From assembly GCF_014649655.1 (NCBI RefSeq), contig NZ_BMTL01000030.1, positions 1-64,000 of the forward strand: a stretch of 64,000 bases of DNA. Reading direction: 5' to 3'. Numbering within the stretch: the first letter of the stretch is position 1; the number at the start of each line of letters is the position of its first letter. This DNA comes from Streptomyces humidus. Its GTDB lineage: Bacteria > Actinomycetota > Actinomycetes > Streptomycetales > Streptomycetaceae. Shown piece by piece: positions 1-8,731 of this stretch. The notes beneath the pieces were generated by a model that searched no databases, was not told where the DNA came from, and saw nothing but the letters and a program-made list of their open reading frames with translations. Both the position numbers and the translations under genes were made by a program.

Positions 1-108
1 GGCTCGGTCGGCTCCGTTGCAGTGCCGGATCTCGAAGTCCGGGCCGAGTGCGTCCACGGTCGCGGGCGACAGCTCTTCAGCGATGAGTACGACAGGTTTC
101 GAGCTCAC
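1..108 (-). CDS. serA: D-3-phosphoglycerate dehydrogenase, N-terminal fragment
   Basis: Only the first 36 codons lie in the window; the gene runs off the left edge. The GTG at 108-106 gives a protein beginning MSSKPVVLIAEELSPATVDA, the typical start of actinobacterial SerA, which oxidises 3-phosphoglycerate in the first committed step of serine synthesis. Position just downstream of ilvC on the same strand is the usual Streptomyces order (ilvB-ilvN-ilvC-serA). A strong hairpin at 303-329 separates it from ilvC, so it probably has its own promoter in the 195 bases between. The identification rests on the N-terminal signature plus context; the catalytic domain is outside the window. Confidence 0.85.
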   Translation of the reverse strand, partial: MSSKPVVLIAEELSPATVDALGPDFEIRHCNGADRA

Positions 109-302
109 GTGAGTCCTCACAAGTCCAGAGCGTGCGGACGGCCGTCCCGACGGCCGCATGCGGAGGAGGGGCTAGCCGCGTGGAAGACGCACGACGCTGT
201 GGGCCTGAACGCGTATACAGACAGCAGTGTAGTGCTGCGGCGGAGGTCGCCTCATGCCTCCGCGGAAGGATCACCCGTCCGTGGGTGGACGGGATGGACA
301 AC

Positions 303-329
303 GGGGCCGGAGCTGTGCGCTCCGGCCCC
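303..329 (-). terminator. Rho-independent-type terminator after ilvC
   Basis: A perfect 10-bp inverted repeat (303-312 with 320-329) encloses a 7-base loop, 13 bases past the ilvC stop. There is no strong T-run, which is normal for Streptomyces terminators. It should end the ilv transcript before serA. Confidence 0.75.
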
Positions 330-341
330 GGTCCGCGAGGC

Positions 342-1340
<999 letters not shown>

Positions 1341-1422
1341 TTTGGGTTCTCTCCTTGGGGTGCAGGTGTTGCGTCCCACCGTATGACGGCGGGCGGAAGG
1401 GAAGACTCGGGGTCTCGGCATA

Positions 1423-1450
1423 CGGGCGGCCGGATGACGCCGGCCGCCCG
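1423..1450 (-). terminator. Intercistronic hairpin between ilvN and ilvC
   Basis: A perfect 11-bp GC-only inverted repeat (1423-1433 with 1440-1450, 6-base loop) starts 9 bases past the ilvN stop. It could terminate an ilvBN transcript or stabilise its 3' end, leaving about 80 bases before ilvC for a second promoter. Confidence 0.65.
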
Positions 1451-1459
1451 ATCTGTGGC

Positions 1460-1984
1460 TCAGGCCGACCGTTCGAGGGAGCGCAGCGACCGGTCGGTGA
1501 TCGAACGGGCGCCACGACCGATCGCGATCGTGCCGGACTGGACCAGTTCCTTGATGCCGTACGGTTCCAGCATCTTGAGCATGGCGGACAGCTTGTCGCT
1601 GCTGCCGGTGGCCTCGATCGTCACGGCCTCCGGGGAGACGTCGACGGTCTTGGCGCGGAACAGCTGGACGATCTCGACGATCTGGGAGCGCGTCTCGTTG
1701 TCGGAGCGCACCTTCACCAGAACGAGTTCGCGCTGAACGGCCTGTCCCGGCTCCAGCTCGACGATCTTCAGCACCTCGACGAGCTTGTTGAGCTGCTTGG
1801 TGACCTGCTCCAGCGGCAGGGCTTCGACGCTCACCACGATCGTGATGCGCGAGATGTCGGCGTGTTCGGTGACGCCGACGGCGAGCGAGTCGATGTTGAA
1901 GCCGCGGCGCGAGAACAGGGCGGCGATCCGGGCCAGGATGCCCGGCTTGTTCTCCACCAGGACGGAGAGCGTGTGCTTGGACAT
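1460..1984 (-). CDS. ilvN: Acetolactate synthase small (regulatory) subunit
   Basis: Regulatory subunit of acetohydroxyacid synthase; it binds valine and activates the catalytic subunit. The 174-residue product begins with an ACT domain (MSKHTLSVLVENKPGILARI, residues 1-20; GFNIDSLAVG just after) and has the second C-terminal regulatory half expected for the family. It starts 22 bases after the ilvB stop, so the two subunits are co-transcribed and probably translated in step. An AGAGAGACG-type ribosome site precedes the ATG. Confidence 0.96.
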   Translation of the reverse strand: MSKHTLSVLVENKPGILARIAALFSRRGFNIDSLAVGVTEHADISRITIVVSVEALPLEQVTKQLNKLVEVLKIVELEPGQAVQRELVLVKVRSDNETRSQIVEIVQLFRAKTVDVSPEAVTIEATGSSDKLSAMLKMLEPYGIKELVQSGTIAIGRGARSITDRSLRSLERSA

Positions 1985-2006
1985 GTCTTCTTTACGTCTC
2001 TCTCGC

Positions 2007-3857
2007 TCAGTCGTCTTCGTTGTCGCCGAAGTCGGGGCGGACGTCCCGGGCGGCCATGATCTCGTCGTTGGAGGTGCCTGCGGCGACCATCGGCCACACC
2101 ATCGCGTCCTCGTGGACGATGAAGTCGACGACGACCGGGCGGTCGTTGATCGAGTTCGCCTCCTCGATGGCCTTGTCGAGGTCGTCGGGGGACTCGCAGC
2201 GGATCGCGTGGCAGCCCATGGCCTCGGACAGCTTCACGAAGTCCGGGACGCGCGTGCCCCGGGCGTCCGGGTTCACGTCGTTCGGGCCGGAGTGCAGCAC
2301 CGTGTTGGAGTAGCGCTGGTTGTAGAACAGGGTCTGCCACTGGCGGACCATCCCGAGGGCGCCGTTGTTGATGATGGCGACCTTGATCGGGATGTTGTTC
2401 AGGGCGCAGGTGGTGAGCTCCTGGTTGGTCATCTGGAAGCAGCCGTCGCCGTCGATCGCCCAGACCGCGTGGTCCGGCATGCCGGCCTTGGCGCCCATCG
2501 CGGCCGGGACCGCGTAGCCCATCGTGCCCGCGCCGCCGGAGTTCAGCCAGGTGGCGGGCTTCTCGTACTGGACGAAGTGGGCGGCCCACATCTGGTGCTG
2601 GCCGACGCCGGCCGCGAAGATCGTCCCCTCGGGGGCGAGCTGTCCGATCCGCTCGATGACCTGCTGCGGGGAGAGCGAGCCGTCGGAGGGCTGGTCGTAG
2701 CCGAGCGGATAGGTCTCGCGCCAGCGGCTGAGGTCCTTCCACCAGGCGGCGTAGTCGCCCCGGTGGCCCTCGCTGTGCTCCTTCTGGACGGCTTGCACCA
2801 GGTCCGCGATGACCTCGCGCGCGTCGCCCACGATCGGGACGTCGGCGGTGCGGTTCTTGCCGATCTCCGCCGGGTCGATGTCCGCGTGGACGATCTTGGC
2901 GTAGGGCGCGAAGCTGTCCAGCTTGCCGGTGACGCGGTCGTCGAAGCGGGCGCCGAGGGCGACGATCAGGTCGGCCTTCTGCAGTCCGGTGACGGCGGCC
3001 ACGGAGCCGTGCATGCCGGGCATGCCCAGGTGCTGCGGGTGGCTGTCGGGGAAGGCGCCCAGCGCCATCAGCGTGGTGGTGACGGGCGCGCCGGTCAGCT
3101 CGGCGAGGACCTTCAGCTCGGCGGTCGCGCCGGCCTTCAGGACGCCGCCGCCGACGTACAGGACCGGCCGCCTGGCGGCGGTGATCAGCTTGGCGGCCTC
3201 GCGGATCTGCTTGGCGTGCGGCTTGGTCACCGGGCGGTAGCCCGGCAGGTCCATGACGGGCGGCCAGGAGAACGTGGTCTTCGCCTGGAGGGCGTCCTTG
3301 GCGATGTCGACCAGGACCGGGCCGGGGCGGCCGGTGGAGGCGATGTGGAACGCCTGCGCGATGATCCGCGGGATGTCCTCGGCCTTGGTGACCAGGAAGT
3401 TGTGCTTGGTGATCGGCATGGTGATGCCGACGATGTCCGCCTCCTGGAAGGCGTCGGTGCCGATCGCCTTGGAGGCCACCTGGCCGGTGATCGCCACGAG
3501 CGGCACCGAGTCCATGTGGGCGTCGGCGATGGGGGTCACCAGGTTGGTGGCGCCGGGCCCGGAGGTGGCCATGCAGACGCCGACCCGGCCGGTGGCCTGG
3601 GCGTATCCGGTGGCGGCGTGACCTGCGCCCTGCTCGTGCCGGACCAGGACGTGACGGACCCGGGTGGAGTCCATCAGCGGGTCGTAGGCGGGAAGGATCG
3701 CACCGCCGGGAATGCCGAATACCGTGTCGGCGCCGACCTCCTCGAGAGAACGGATGAGGGACTGCGCACCCGTCACGTGCTCGACGGTCGCGGAGTGTCC
3801 TCCGGATCGGGGCCGCGGCTGCGGATGGGCCCCGGTGGCCTGCTCGGTCATCGGCAT
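2007..3857 (-). CDS. ilvB: Acetolactate synthase large (catalytic) subunit
   Basis: ThDP/FAD-dependent acetohydroxyacid synthase, condensing pyruvate with pyruvate or 2-ketobutyrate, the entry step of branched-chain amino acid synthesis. The 616-residue product has the N-terminal PYR domain (FGIPGGAILPAYDPL, with the catalytic Glu in LVRHEQGAGHAATGYA), a central FAD-associated domain, and the C-terminal ThDP motif GDGCFQMTNQEL...NN. The frame is open far upstream, but the leader terminator and repeats lie there. The ATG at 3857 (MPMTEQATG) follows GAGAAGAGA; the ATG two codons later (3851) is an alternative. Expression is probably controlled by the upstream leader peptide and attenuator at 3985-4108. 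Confidence 0.96.
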   Translation of the reverse strand: MPMTEQATGAHPQPRPRSGGHSATVEHVTGAQSLIRSLEEVGADTVFGIPGGAILPAYDPLMDSTRVRHVLVRHEQGAGHAATGYAQATGRVGVCMATSGPGATNLVTPIADAHMDSVPLVAITGQVASKAIGTDAFQEADIVGITMPITKHNFLVTKAEDIPRIIAQAFHIASTGRPGPVLVDIAKDALQAKTTFSWPPVMDLPGYRPVTKPHAKQIREAAKLITAARRPVLYVGGGVLKAGATAELKVLAELTGAPVTTTLMALGAFPDSHPQHLGMPGMHGSVAAVTGLQKADLIVALGARFDDRVTGKLDSFAPYAKIVHADIDPAEIGKNRTADVPIVGDAREVIADLVQAVQKEHSEGHRGDYAAWWKDLSRWRETYPLGYDQPSDGSLSPQQVIERIGQLAPEGTIFAAGVGQHQMWAAHFVQYEKPATWLNSGGAGTMGYAVPAAMGAKAGMPDHAVWAIDGDGCFQMTNQELTTCALNNIPIKVAIINNGALGMVRQWQTLFYNQRYSNTVLHSGPNDVNPDARGTRVPDFVKLSEAMGCHAIRCESPDDLDKAIEEANSINDRPVVVDFIVHEDAMVWPMVAAGTSNDEIMAARDVRPDFGDNEDD

Positions 3858-3886
3858 TCTCTTCTCGATGCTGAGGGTTTTACTGA

Positions 3887-3949
3887 GGGTCGTACGGGTC
3901 GTACGTATCGTGCGGGTCGTACGTGTCGTGCCGGTGGTGCCGGTCCTGC
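3887..3949. repeat. 9-bp degenerate tandem repeat in the ilvB 5' leader
   Basis: Seven consecutive 9-base units occupy this stretch. Units at 3887, 3896 and 3914 are identical (gggtcgtac); those at 3905, 3923, 3932 and 3941 are variants (gtatcgtgc, gtgtcgtgc, cggtggtgc, cggtcctgc). It lies in the untranslated leader between the attenuator terminator and the ilvB start. The unit contains GTAC, so adjacent copies can pair with each other. Confidence 0.7.
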
Positions 3950-3978
3950 TGGGGGCGAGCCTGCGGGTTTTGTGCAAC

Positions 3979-4012
3979 AAAAAACCCCTCGTGCCAAAAG
4001 GCAAGCGAGGGG
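3979..4012 (-). terminator. Attenuator terminator of the ilvBNC leader
   Basis: On the minus strand a stem of 7 GC-rich pairs (4012-4006 with 3991-3985), extended by a GCC/GGC inner stem around an AAAA/TTTT loop, is followed directly by TTTTTT (3984-3979). It is a textbook intrinsic terminator, unusual for this genome in having a T-run. It lies 54 bases past the leader peptide stop and 120 bases before ilvB. That is the position expected for transcription attenuation sensed through translation of branched-chain codons in the leader. Confidence 0.88.
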
Positions 4013-4066
4013 AGCGCGCCGGGTGTGGGTCGCGGTGAGTTCCGGTCCGCCCGGACGTCACCAGCT

Positions 4067-4108
4067 TCAGCCGACGCGCTTTCCAAGTACGAGAATTCGG
4101 GTGCGCAT
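4067..4108 (-). CDS. ilvB leader peptide (attenuation)
   Basis: A 13-codon ORF encodes MRTRILVLGKRVG. It has a consecutive Ile-Leu-Val-Leu run (codons 5-8) and a later Val, exactly the amino acids made by the downstream operon. A strong ribosome site (GGGGGAGGG) precedes the ATG by about 8 bases. Starvation for charged Ile/Leu/Val tRNA should stall ribosomes at codons 5-8 and favour an antiterminator over the hairpin at 3985-4012. The peptide matches, from memory, the leader reported for Streptomyces ilvB. The ORF begins only 33 bases past the cdgC-like gene, so its promoter must overlap that gene's end; TTGACA at 4145-4140 and CATAAT at 4171-4166 are candidate elements, neither with a convincing partner. 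Confidence 0.9.
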   Translation of the reverse strand: MRTRILVLGKRVG

Positions 4109-4141
4109 GGCATTGACCCTCCCCCTGGCGCGCACCGACTG

Positions 4142-7100
4142 TCAAGTGGGTGGGACGGGAGTCTCATTATGTGAGCGAAGGACACTTCCGCTCCCCAGTA
4201 CGGCGGTGACACCGCCGGCGACGACGCCACCGGCGTGGACACCTCCGGTGTACACCCCCGCGCCCCCGCCTGCGAACGCGGGTTCGGCCGGCCCGTGCGG
4301 CACCGGAACGCGGCCCGTCGCCAGGGCCCGGCGCAGCCGGTACTCGTCCAGCGGTCCGGAGAAGGCCATGCCCTGGCCATGGGTGCAGCCCATCGTGCGC
4401 AGGGCGACGACCTGTTCGGGGAGGTCCACGCCGTCGGCGACCGACTGCAGCCCCAGATCGCCGGCGATCCGCAGCAGCCCGCTGGTGATCTTGTGCAGCC
4501 GCGCGGACTCGAGGACGCCCTCGACCAGCGAGCGGTCCAGCTTGAGGATGTCCACGGGGAGCCGGCGCAGCGCTGTGAGGGTCGCGTAGCCGCTGCCGAA
4601 GCCGTCCAGGGCGATGCGGACCCCGAGGCGCTTCAGAGCCCCCAGACGGCGCTCCAGCTCGTCCAGGGGGACCCTGGGGTCGGTGTCGGAGAGCTCGACC
4701 ACCAGCGAACCGGACGGCAGCCCGTGCCGGGTCAGCAGCGCCTCCACCGAGGCGAGCGGCAGCGAACGGTCCGTCAGCCGCCGGGCGCCCACCCGTACGA
4801 CCACCGGCAGGGTCAGCCCGCTCGCGGTCCGGTCGGCGGCCTGCTCGACGGCCTCCTCCAGCACCCAGCGGCCCAGCTCGGCCGTCTTGTCGCCGTCCTC
4901 CGCGACCCGCAGGAACTCGGCGGGCGTGTAGAGGATCCCCTGGGAGGAGCGCCAGCGGGCCTGTGCGGCCACCGACGTGATCCGGCCGTCCTCCAGACGC
5001 ACCACGGGCTGGTGCAGCAGCGCGAACTCGCCGTCCTGCAGTGCGGCCCGCAGCCGGGTGGCCAGTTCCGCCTTGCGTACGACGTCCTGCTGCATCTGCG
5101 GCTTGTAGAGCTCGACCCGGCCCTTGCCGCCGGCCTTGGCGCGGTACATGGCGAGGTCGGCGTTGCGCAGCAGCTCGCCGGCTCCGAGGCCGGGGTCGGC
5201 GAAGGCGACACCGATGGACGCGGCGACCCGGACCTCGTTGCCGTCGATGAGGTACGGCTGGGAGAGCGTGAGCCTGAGACGGTCGGCGAGTTCCAGTATG
5301 TGCCGTTCACGGGCGGCACGGTCGCGGGCGCCGTCGCCGACGATCAGGGCCGCGAACTCGTCGCCGCCCAGCCGGGAGGCGGTGTCTCCCTTGCGGACCG
5401 CGTCCTGGAGTCTGCGGGCGGCCTGGACCAGGAGCTGGTCCCCGGCGGCGTGGCCGACGGTGTCGTTGACGGCCTTGAACCCGTCGAGGTCGATGAAGAG
5501 GACCGCCGTGCCCCGCAGGGCCGGCCCCCGGTCGGAGCTGCGCCGGCCGGACAGTGCCTGCTGGACGCGCCGGGTGAACAGCGCGCGGTTGGGCAGGTCG
5601 GTGAGCGGGTCGTGCTCGGCGTTGTGCTGGAGCTGAGCCTGAAGGCGCACGCGCTCGGTGACGTCCCGGCTGTTGAAGATCAGGCCGCCGTGGTGGCGCT
5701 TGACGGTGGACTCGACGTTGAGCCAGCCTCCCCCGCTCCCGGCTGCGCTCGAGCGGGAGGCGACCCCGTCGCCGGAGCGGAACCGGCACTCGATGCGGGT
5801 GGTGGGCTCGTCCTGGGGGCTGGCGGCGAGGAAGCGGCGCACCTCGTGCACCACGCCGCCCAGGTCCCCGGGGTGGATCAGGTCGGCCAGCTCGGTGCCC
5901 ACCAGGTCCTCGGCGGGGCGGCCGTAGACCCCGGCGGCGGCCGGGGAGACGTAGCGCAGGACGCCGCTGGGGGCGGCGATCATGATGACGTCGCTGGAGC
6001 CCTGCACCAGAGAGCGGAAGTGGTTCTCCTTCTGCGCCAGTTCCTGGGTGAGGGTGATGTTGTCCAGGAGCATGATCCCCTGGCGCACCACCAGGGCGAG
6101 CACGACCGCGCCGCCGGTCAGCAGCACCACGCGGTCGACGCTGCGGCCGTTGAGGACGTTGTAGAGGATCCCCAGGGTGCAGACCGCGGCAGCGAGATAG
6201 GGCGTGAGCGCGGCCAGGGAGCCGGTGATGGGCCGGGTGACCGGATACGGGCCGTGATCGCCTCCCTGGGGAGGCGTCTGCGCCGTCTGCGGCAGGTGCT
6301 GTTTCGTGGGGGCCGGGGCGCGCGGCGGCACTTGAGGGCGCCCGCCGGCGCGCTGGCCGGGCAGGTGCTCGAGCACCACGCGCGTGTGTCCCTCCTCCGC
6401 GGCCTGCCGGTGGGAAGCCGCCCAGGGCGCGTACGCCAGGAGCAGCGAGCCGGCGAACCAGCCCGCGTCGAGGAGCTGGCCCGAGCGGTAGTCGTTGTGC
6501 AGCAGCGGCGAGGTGAACAGCGCGTCGCACATCACGGTCAGCGCGAGCGCGCCGACGGCCGTGTTCACCGCCGTGCGGTTGACCGAGGTGCGCCGGAAGT
6601 GCAGCACCAGCACCATGCTCACCAGGGCGATGTCCAGCAGCGGGTACGCCAGCGACAGCGCGGCGTGCGCCACGCTCGGCCCGTCGAACTTGGCGGCCTG
6701 GGCGAGCGCGAGGCTCCAGGAGAGGGTGAGCAGCGACCCGGCGATCAGCCAGGCGTCCAGCGCCAGGCAGACCCAGCCGGCCTTCGTCATGGGCCGGGCC
6801 GCGAGCACCAGCAGCCCCACGATGGCGGGGGGTGCGAAGCACAGGAAGAACAGGTCGGCGAAGCTGGGGGTGGGCACGGGACGGCCCAGGACCACCTCGT
6901 ACCAGCCCCAGACCAGGTTGCCGAGGGCCGCCATCGCCGAGGAGAGCGAGAACAGCAGCCAGGCGGGCCGAAAGCGGACGCGCCGGCGGCGCGCGTAGAG
7001 GAGGCACGACACGGCGGCCGCGCCGGCCGCTGCGGTCAGCCCGAAGTCACCCATGATCAGCGCGAGTTCGTCGGAGCCCCAGCCCAGTGCCGAGCCGACG

Positions 7101-7255
7101 GCGTATCCCGCGCAGACCAGGGCCAGCAGAAGTTGGTGGACCGTGTTCGATCCGGGGCCGTGGGCGGACGGCGGTCCGAGGCGCGGCCTCCCGGCCGGGG
7201 GCTGTGTCCGCAGCGCTCCCTCGAGGAGGGGCGTGGAGGTCGAGGGCGAACTCAC
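4142..7255 (-). CDS. Membrane PAS-GGDEF-EAL protein, degenerate EAL (CdgC-like)
   Basis: A c-di-GMP turnover protein of 1037 residues from this start. About 10 membrane segments fill residues 35-275, with two more near 350-395. A PAS sensor lies near 410-530, GGDEF near 545-705 (GGDEF intact at 630-634) and an EAL fold near 710-960. The EAL catalytic set is broken: the EAL motif reads AAQ (763-765), the Asn of the NVS strand is gone, DDFGTGYS reads DGFGSGYA, and VAEGVE reads VADGVD. Expected activity is therefore diguanylate cyclase only, with EAL as a possible sensor. The GTG at 7255 is chosen for GGGAGGA five bases upstream; an ATG at 7450 (preceded by a Pro/Arg-rich stretch) is the alternative. 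By position it matches what I remember as S. coelicolor CdgC. Confidence 0.88.
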   Translation of the reverse strand: MSSPSTSTPLLEGALRTQPPAGRPRLGPPSAHGPGSNTVHQLLLALVCAGYAVGSALGWGSDELALIMGDFGLTAAAGAAAVSCLLYARRRRVRFRPAWLLFSLSSAMAALGNLVWGWYEVVLGRPVPTPSFADLFFLCFAPPAIVGLLVLAARPMTKAGWVCLALDAWLIAGSLLTLSWSLALAQAAKFDGPSVAHAALSLAYPLLDIALVSMVLVLHFRRTSVNRTAVNTAVGALALTVMCDALFTSPLLHNDYRSGQLLDAGWFAGSLLLAYAPWAASHRQAAEEGHTRVVLEHLPGQRAGGRPQVPPRAPAPTKQHLPQTAQTPPQGGDHGPYPVTRPITGSLAALTPYLAAAVCTLGILYNVLNGRSVDRVVLLTGGAVVLALVVRQGIMLLDNITLTQELAQKENHFRSLVQGSSDVIMIAAPSGVLRYVSPAAAGVYGRPAEDLVGTELADLIHPGDLGGVVHEVRRFLAASPQDEPTTRIECRFRSGDGVASRSSAAGSGGGWLNVESTVKRHHGGLIFNSRDVTERVRLQAQLQHNAEHDPLTDLPNRALFTRRVQQALSGRRSSDRGPALRGTAVLFIDLDGFKAVNDTVGHAAGDQLLVQAARRLQDAVRKGDTASRLGGDEFAALIVGDGARDRAARERHILELADRLRLTLSQPYLIDGNEVRVAASIGVAFADPGLGAGELLRNADLAMYRAKAGGKGRVELYKPQMQQDVVRKAELATRLRAALQDGEFALLHQPVVRLEDGRITSVAAQARWRSSQGILYTPAEFLRVAEDGDKTAELGRWVLEEAVEQAADRTASGLTLPVVVRVGARRLTDRSLPLASVEALLTRHGLPSGSLVVELSDTDPRVPLDELERRLGALKRLGVRIALDGFGSGYATLTALRRLPVDILKLDRSLVEGVLESARLHKITSGLLRIAGDLGLQSVADGVDLPEQVVALRTMGCTHGQGMAFSGPLDEYRLRRALATGRVPVPHGPAEPAFAGGGAGVYTGGVHAGGVVAGGVTAVLGSGSVLRSHNETPVPPT

Positions 7256-7678
7256 CGCGTCCTCCCGGCCCTTGTCGCTCCCGGATCCCGCGGGGTGCGG
7301 GACGGCGGCTGCGGCTGCCTCCCGCGGCCGCCGCACCCCTGAGGGGGAGGGCCGGGGGGAGGGCCGTGATGAGTGCGGTGACCGTGTCCGCCCGCGGCCG
7401 GGTGGCAGGGTCGCCGCCGGCGGCTCCGCCGCGTCGGATCGTTCGTCCATAGGCCGTGCATCGCCCGTCGCCCCCCTCACAAGTCTGAGATGTCCGTCCC
7501 TGACGCCGATCGTGCGCGGCGCAGCCCCTGTCGGGACGATACACCAGTCTCGTCACTCAGGGACATAGCTTCTCTACGCTGCGTGACGATCATCGGCATA
7601 TGCGCCCGGACGAGGTACGGAACGCGTCCGCCGGACTGCGGAGCGTGCCCGGACAGGGACAGCGGACCCGCCGGGCCG
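7256..7678. other. Upstream region of the CdgC-like gene (423 bases)
   Basis: No gene is supported here beyond a possible 65-codon N-terminal extension of the CdgC-like protein (to 7450) whose translation is Pro/Arg/Ala-rich and looks noncoding. It contains a BldD-like box at 7553-7565. The D-2-hydroxyacid dehydrogenase ends at 7679, so this also serves as its 3' flank; no clear terminator was seen. Confidence 0.6.
7553..7565. promoter_or_regulatory. Candidate BldD-binding box
   Basis: TCACTCAGGGACA matches eight of nine fixed positions of the published-type BldD pseudo-palindrome TNACNC(A/T)GNGTNA. BldD is the developmental repressor that binds DNA when loaded with tetrameric c-di-GMP, and c-di-GMP enzyme genes are known targets. 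Here it lies about 300 bases before the chosen start of the CdgC-like gene (about 100 before the longer start). The match is by eye from memory of the consensus. Confidence 0.4.
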
Positions 7679-8656
7679 TCAGGATCCGTTCTCCGTGCCC
7701 GTCGTCACGATCACGTTGCGCAGCGGTTCCCGGTTCACGAAGCGGCCCAGCTGGTCGGCGAGCAGTCGCTCGGCGCGCGGCCGGAAGGCGGAGGTGGGTC
7801 CGCCGACGTGCGGGCTGATGAGGACGCCCGGCGCAGTCCACAACCGGTGGCCCGCGGGCAGGGGTTCGGGGTCGGTGACGTCCAGGGCCGCGACGAGGCG
7901 GCCGCTCTCCAGTTCGGCGAGCAGCGCCTCGGTGTCGACGACCGCCCCGCGGGCCACGTTGACCAGCAGCGCGCCGTCCTTCATCCGGGCCAGGAAACCG
8001 GCGTCGACCAGGCCGCGCGTACTGTCGTCCAAGGGCGTGGAGACGATCACCACGTCCGCCTCGGGGAGCAGGGCGGGCAGTTCGGCGATCGGGTGCACGG
8101 GACCGCGCGCCGTCGTGCGCCAGGAGCGCGCGACGCGCGCCACCCGCGCCACCTCGAACGGCACGAGCCGGTCCTCGATGGCGGAGCCGATGGAGCCGTA
8201 CCCGACGACGAGGACGTTCTTGTCGGCGAGCGCGGGACGGAACGCGCTCCGCCAGCGCCCCTCGTCCTGCGCGCGCACGAACTGGGGGATTCCGCGCAGG
8301 GCGGCCAGGGTCAGGGTGAGCGCAAGCTCGGCGGTGCTCGCCTCGTGCACCCCGCGCGCGTTGCACAACCGCACCCCGGGCACGAGATCCCCGAGCCGGG
8401 CGGTGATGTCGTCGACGCCGGCGGTGAGCGTCTGCACGACCTGGAGGCCGCGCATCTCCCGCAGCGGACGCACCTTCACCGACTGCCGTTTCATGTACGG
8501 CACCACGTACACGACACAGCGCGCGGGATCGCCGGGGAACGGCTGGTCGCCGGAGTCTCCCCCGTCCCAGAACAGGTAGTCGAGCCCGTCCGGAAGCCCG
8601 TCGATCTCGTCGGGAGGGATGGGCAGCCATACGTCGCGTGCCAGGTCAGCGGTCAT
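7679..8656 (-). CDS. D-isomer-specific 2-hydroxyacid dehydrogenase
   Basis: NAD(P)-dependent dehydrogenase of the D-2-hydroxyacid family, 325 residues, near the family's usual length. The nucleotide-binding Rossmann motif is GYGSIG (in VLVVGYGSIGSAIEDRL). The catalytic triad is present in order: Arg in VNVARGAVVD, Glu in DVTDPEPLP and His in ISPHVGG. Substrate cannot be told from the sequence; it is less like SerA than like general glyoxylate/hydroxypyruvate-type enzymes and lacks ACT domains. It is divergent from the aldo/keto reductase gene at 8732, sharing a 75-base promoter region. Confidence 0.9.
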   Translation of the reverse strand: MTADLARDVWLPIPPDEIDGLPDGLDYLFWDGGDSGDQPFPGDPARCVVYVVPYMKRQSVKVRPLREMRGLQVVQTLTAGVDDITARLGDLVPGVRLCNARGVHEASTAELALTLTLAALRGIPQFVRAQDEGRWRSAFRPALADKNVLVVGYGSIGSAIEDRLVPFEVARVARVARSWRTTARGPVHPIAELPALLPEADVVIVSTPLDDSTRGLVDAGFLARMKDGALLVNVARGAVVDTEALLAELESGRLVAALDVTDPEPLPAGHRLWTAPGVLISPHVGGPTSAFRPRAERLLADQLGRFVNREPLRNVIVTTGTENGS

Positions 8657-8731
8657 GCCAGGAGGCTATGTCAGGAGCGGGTCGGCCCAGCGGTTAGGTT
8701 GGGGGGTCCGGCGAGGGAGGGTCACGAGCAG

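Noticed and set aside
1785..4589. 934-codon plus-strand ORF
   Set aside because: Antisense shadow of ilvN, ilvB and the CdgC-like gene; GC-rich codon bias keeps the opposite frame open. Translation is Gly/Val/Asp/Leu filler.
4235..7342. 1035-codon plus-strand ORF
   Set aside because: Antisense shadow of the CdgC-like gene, with no ribosome site and no domain.
7256..7480. N-terminal extension of the CdgC-like protein
   Set aside because: Open in frame but Pro/Arg-rich and without a well-placed ribosome site; the GTG at 7255 with GGGAGGA is a better start. Kept only as an alternative.
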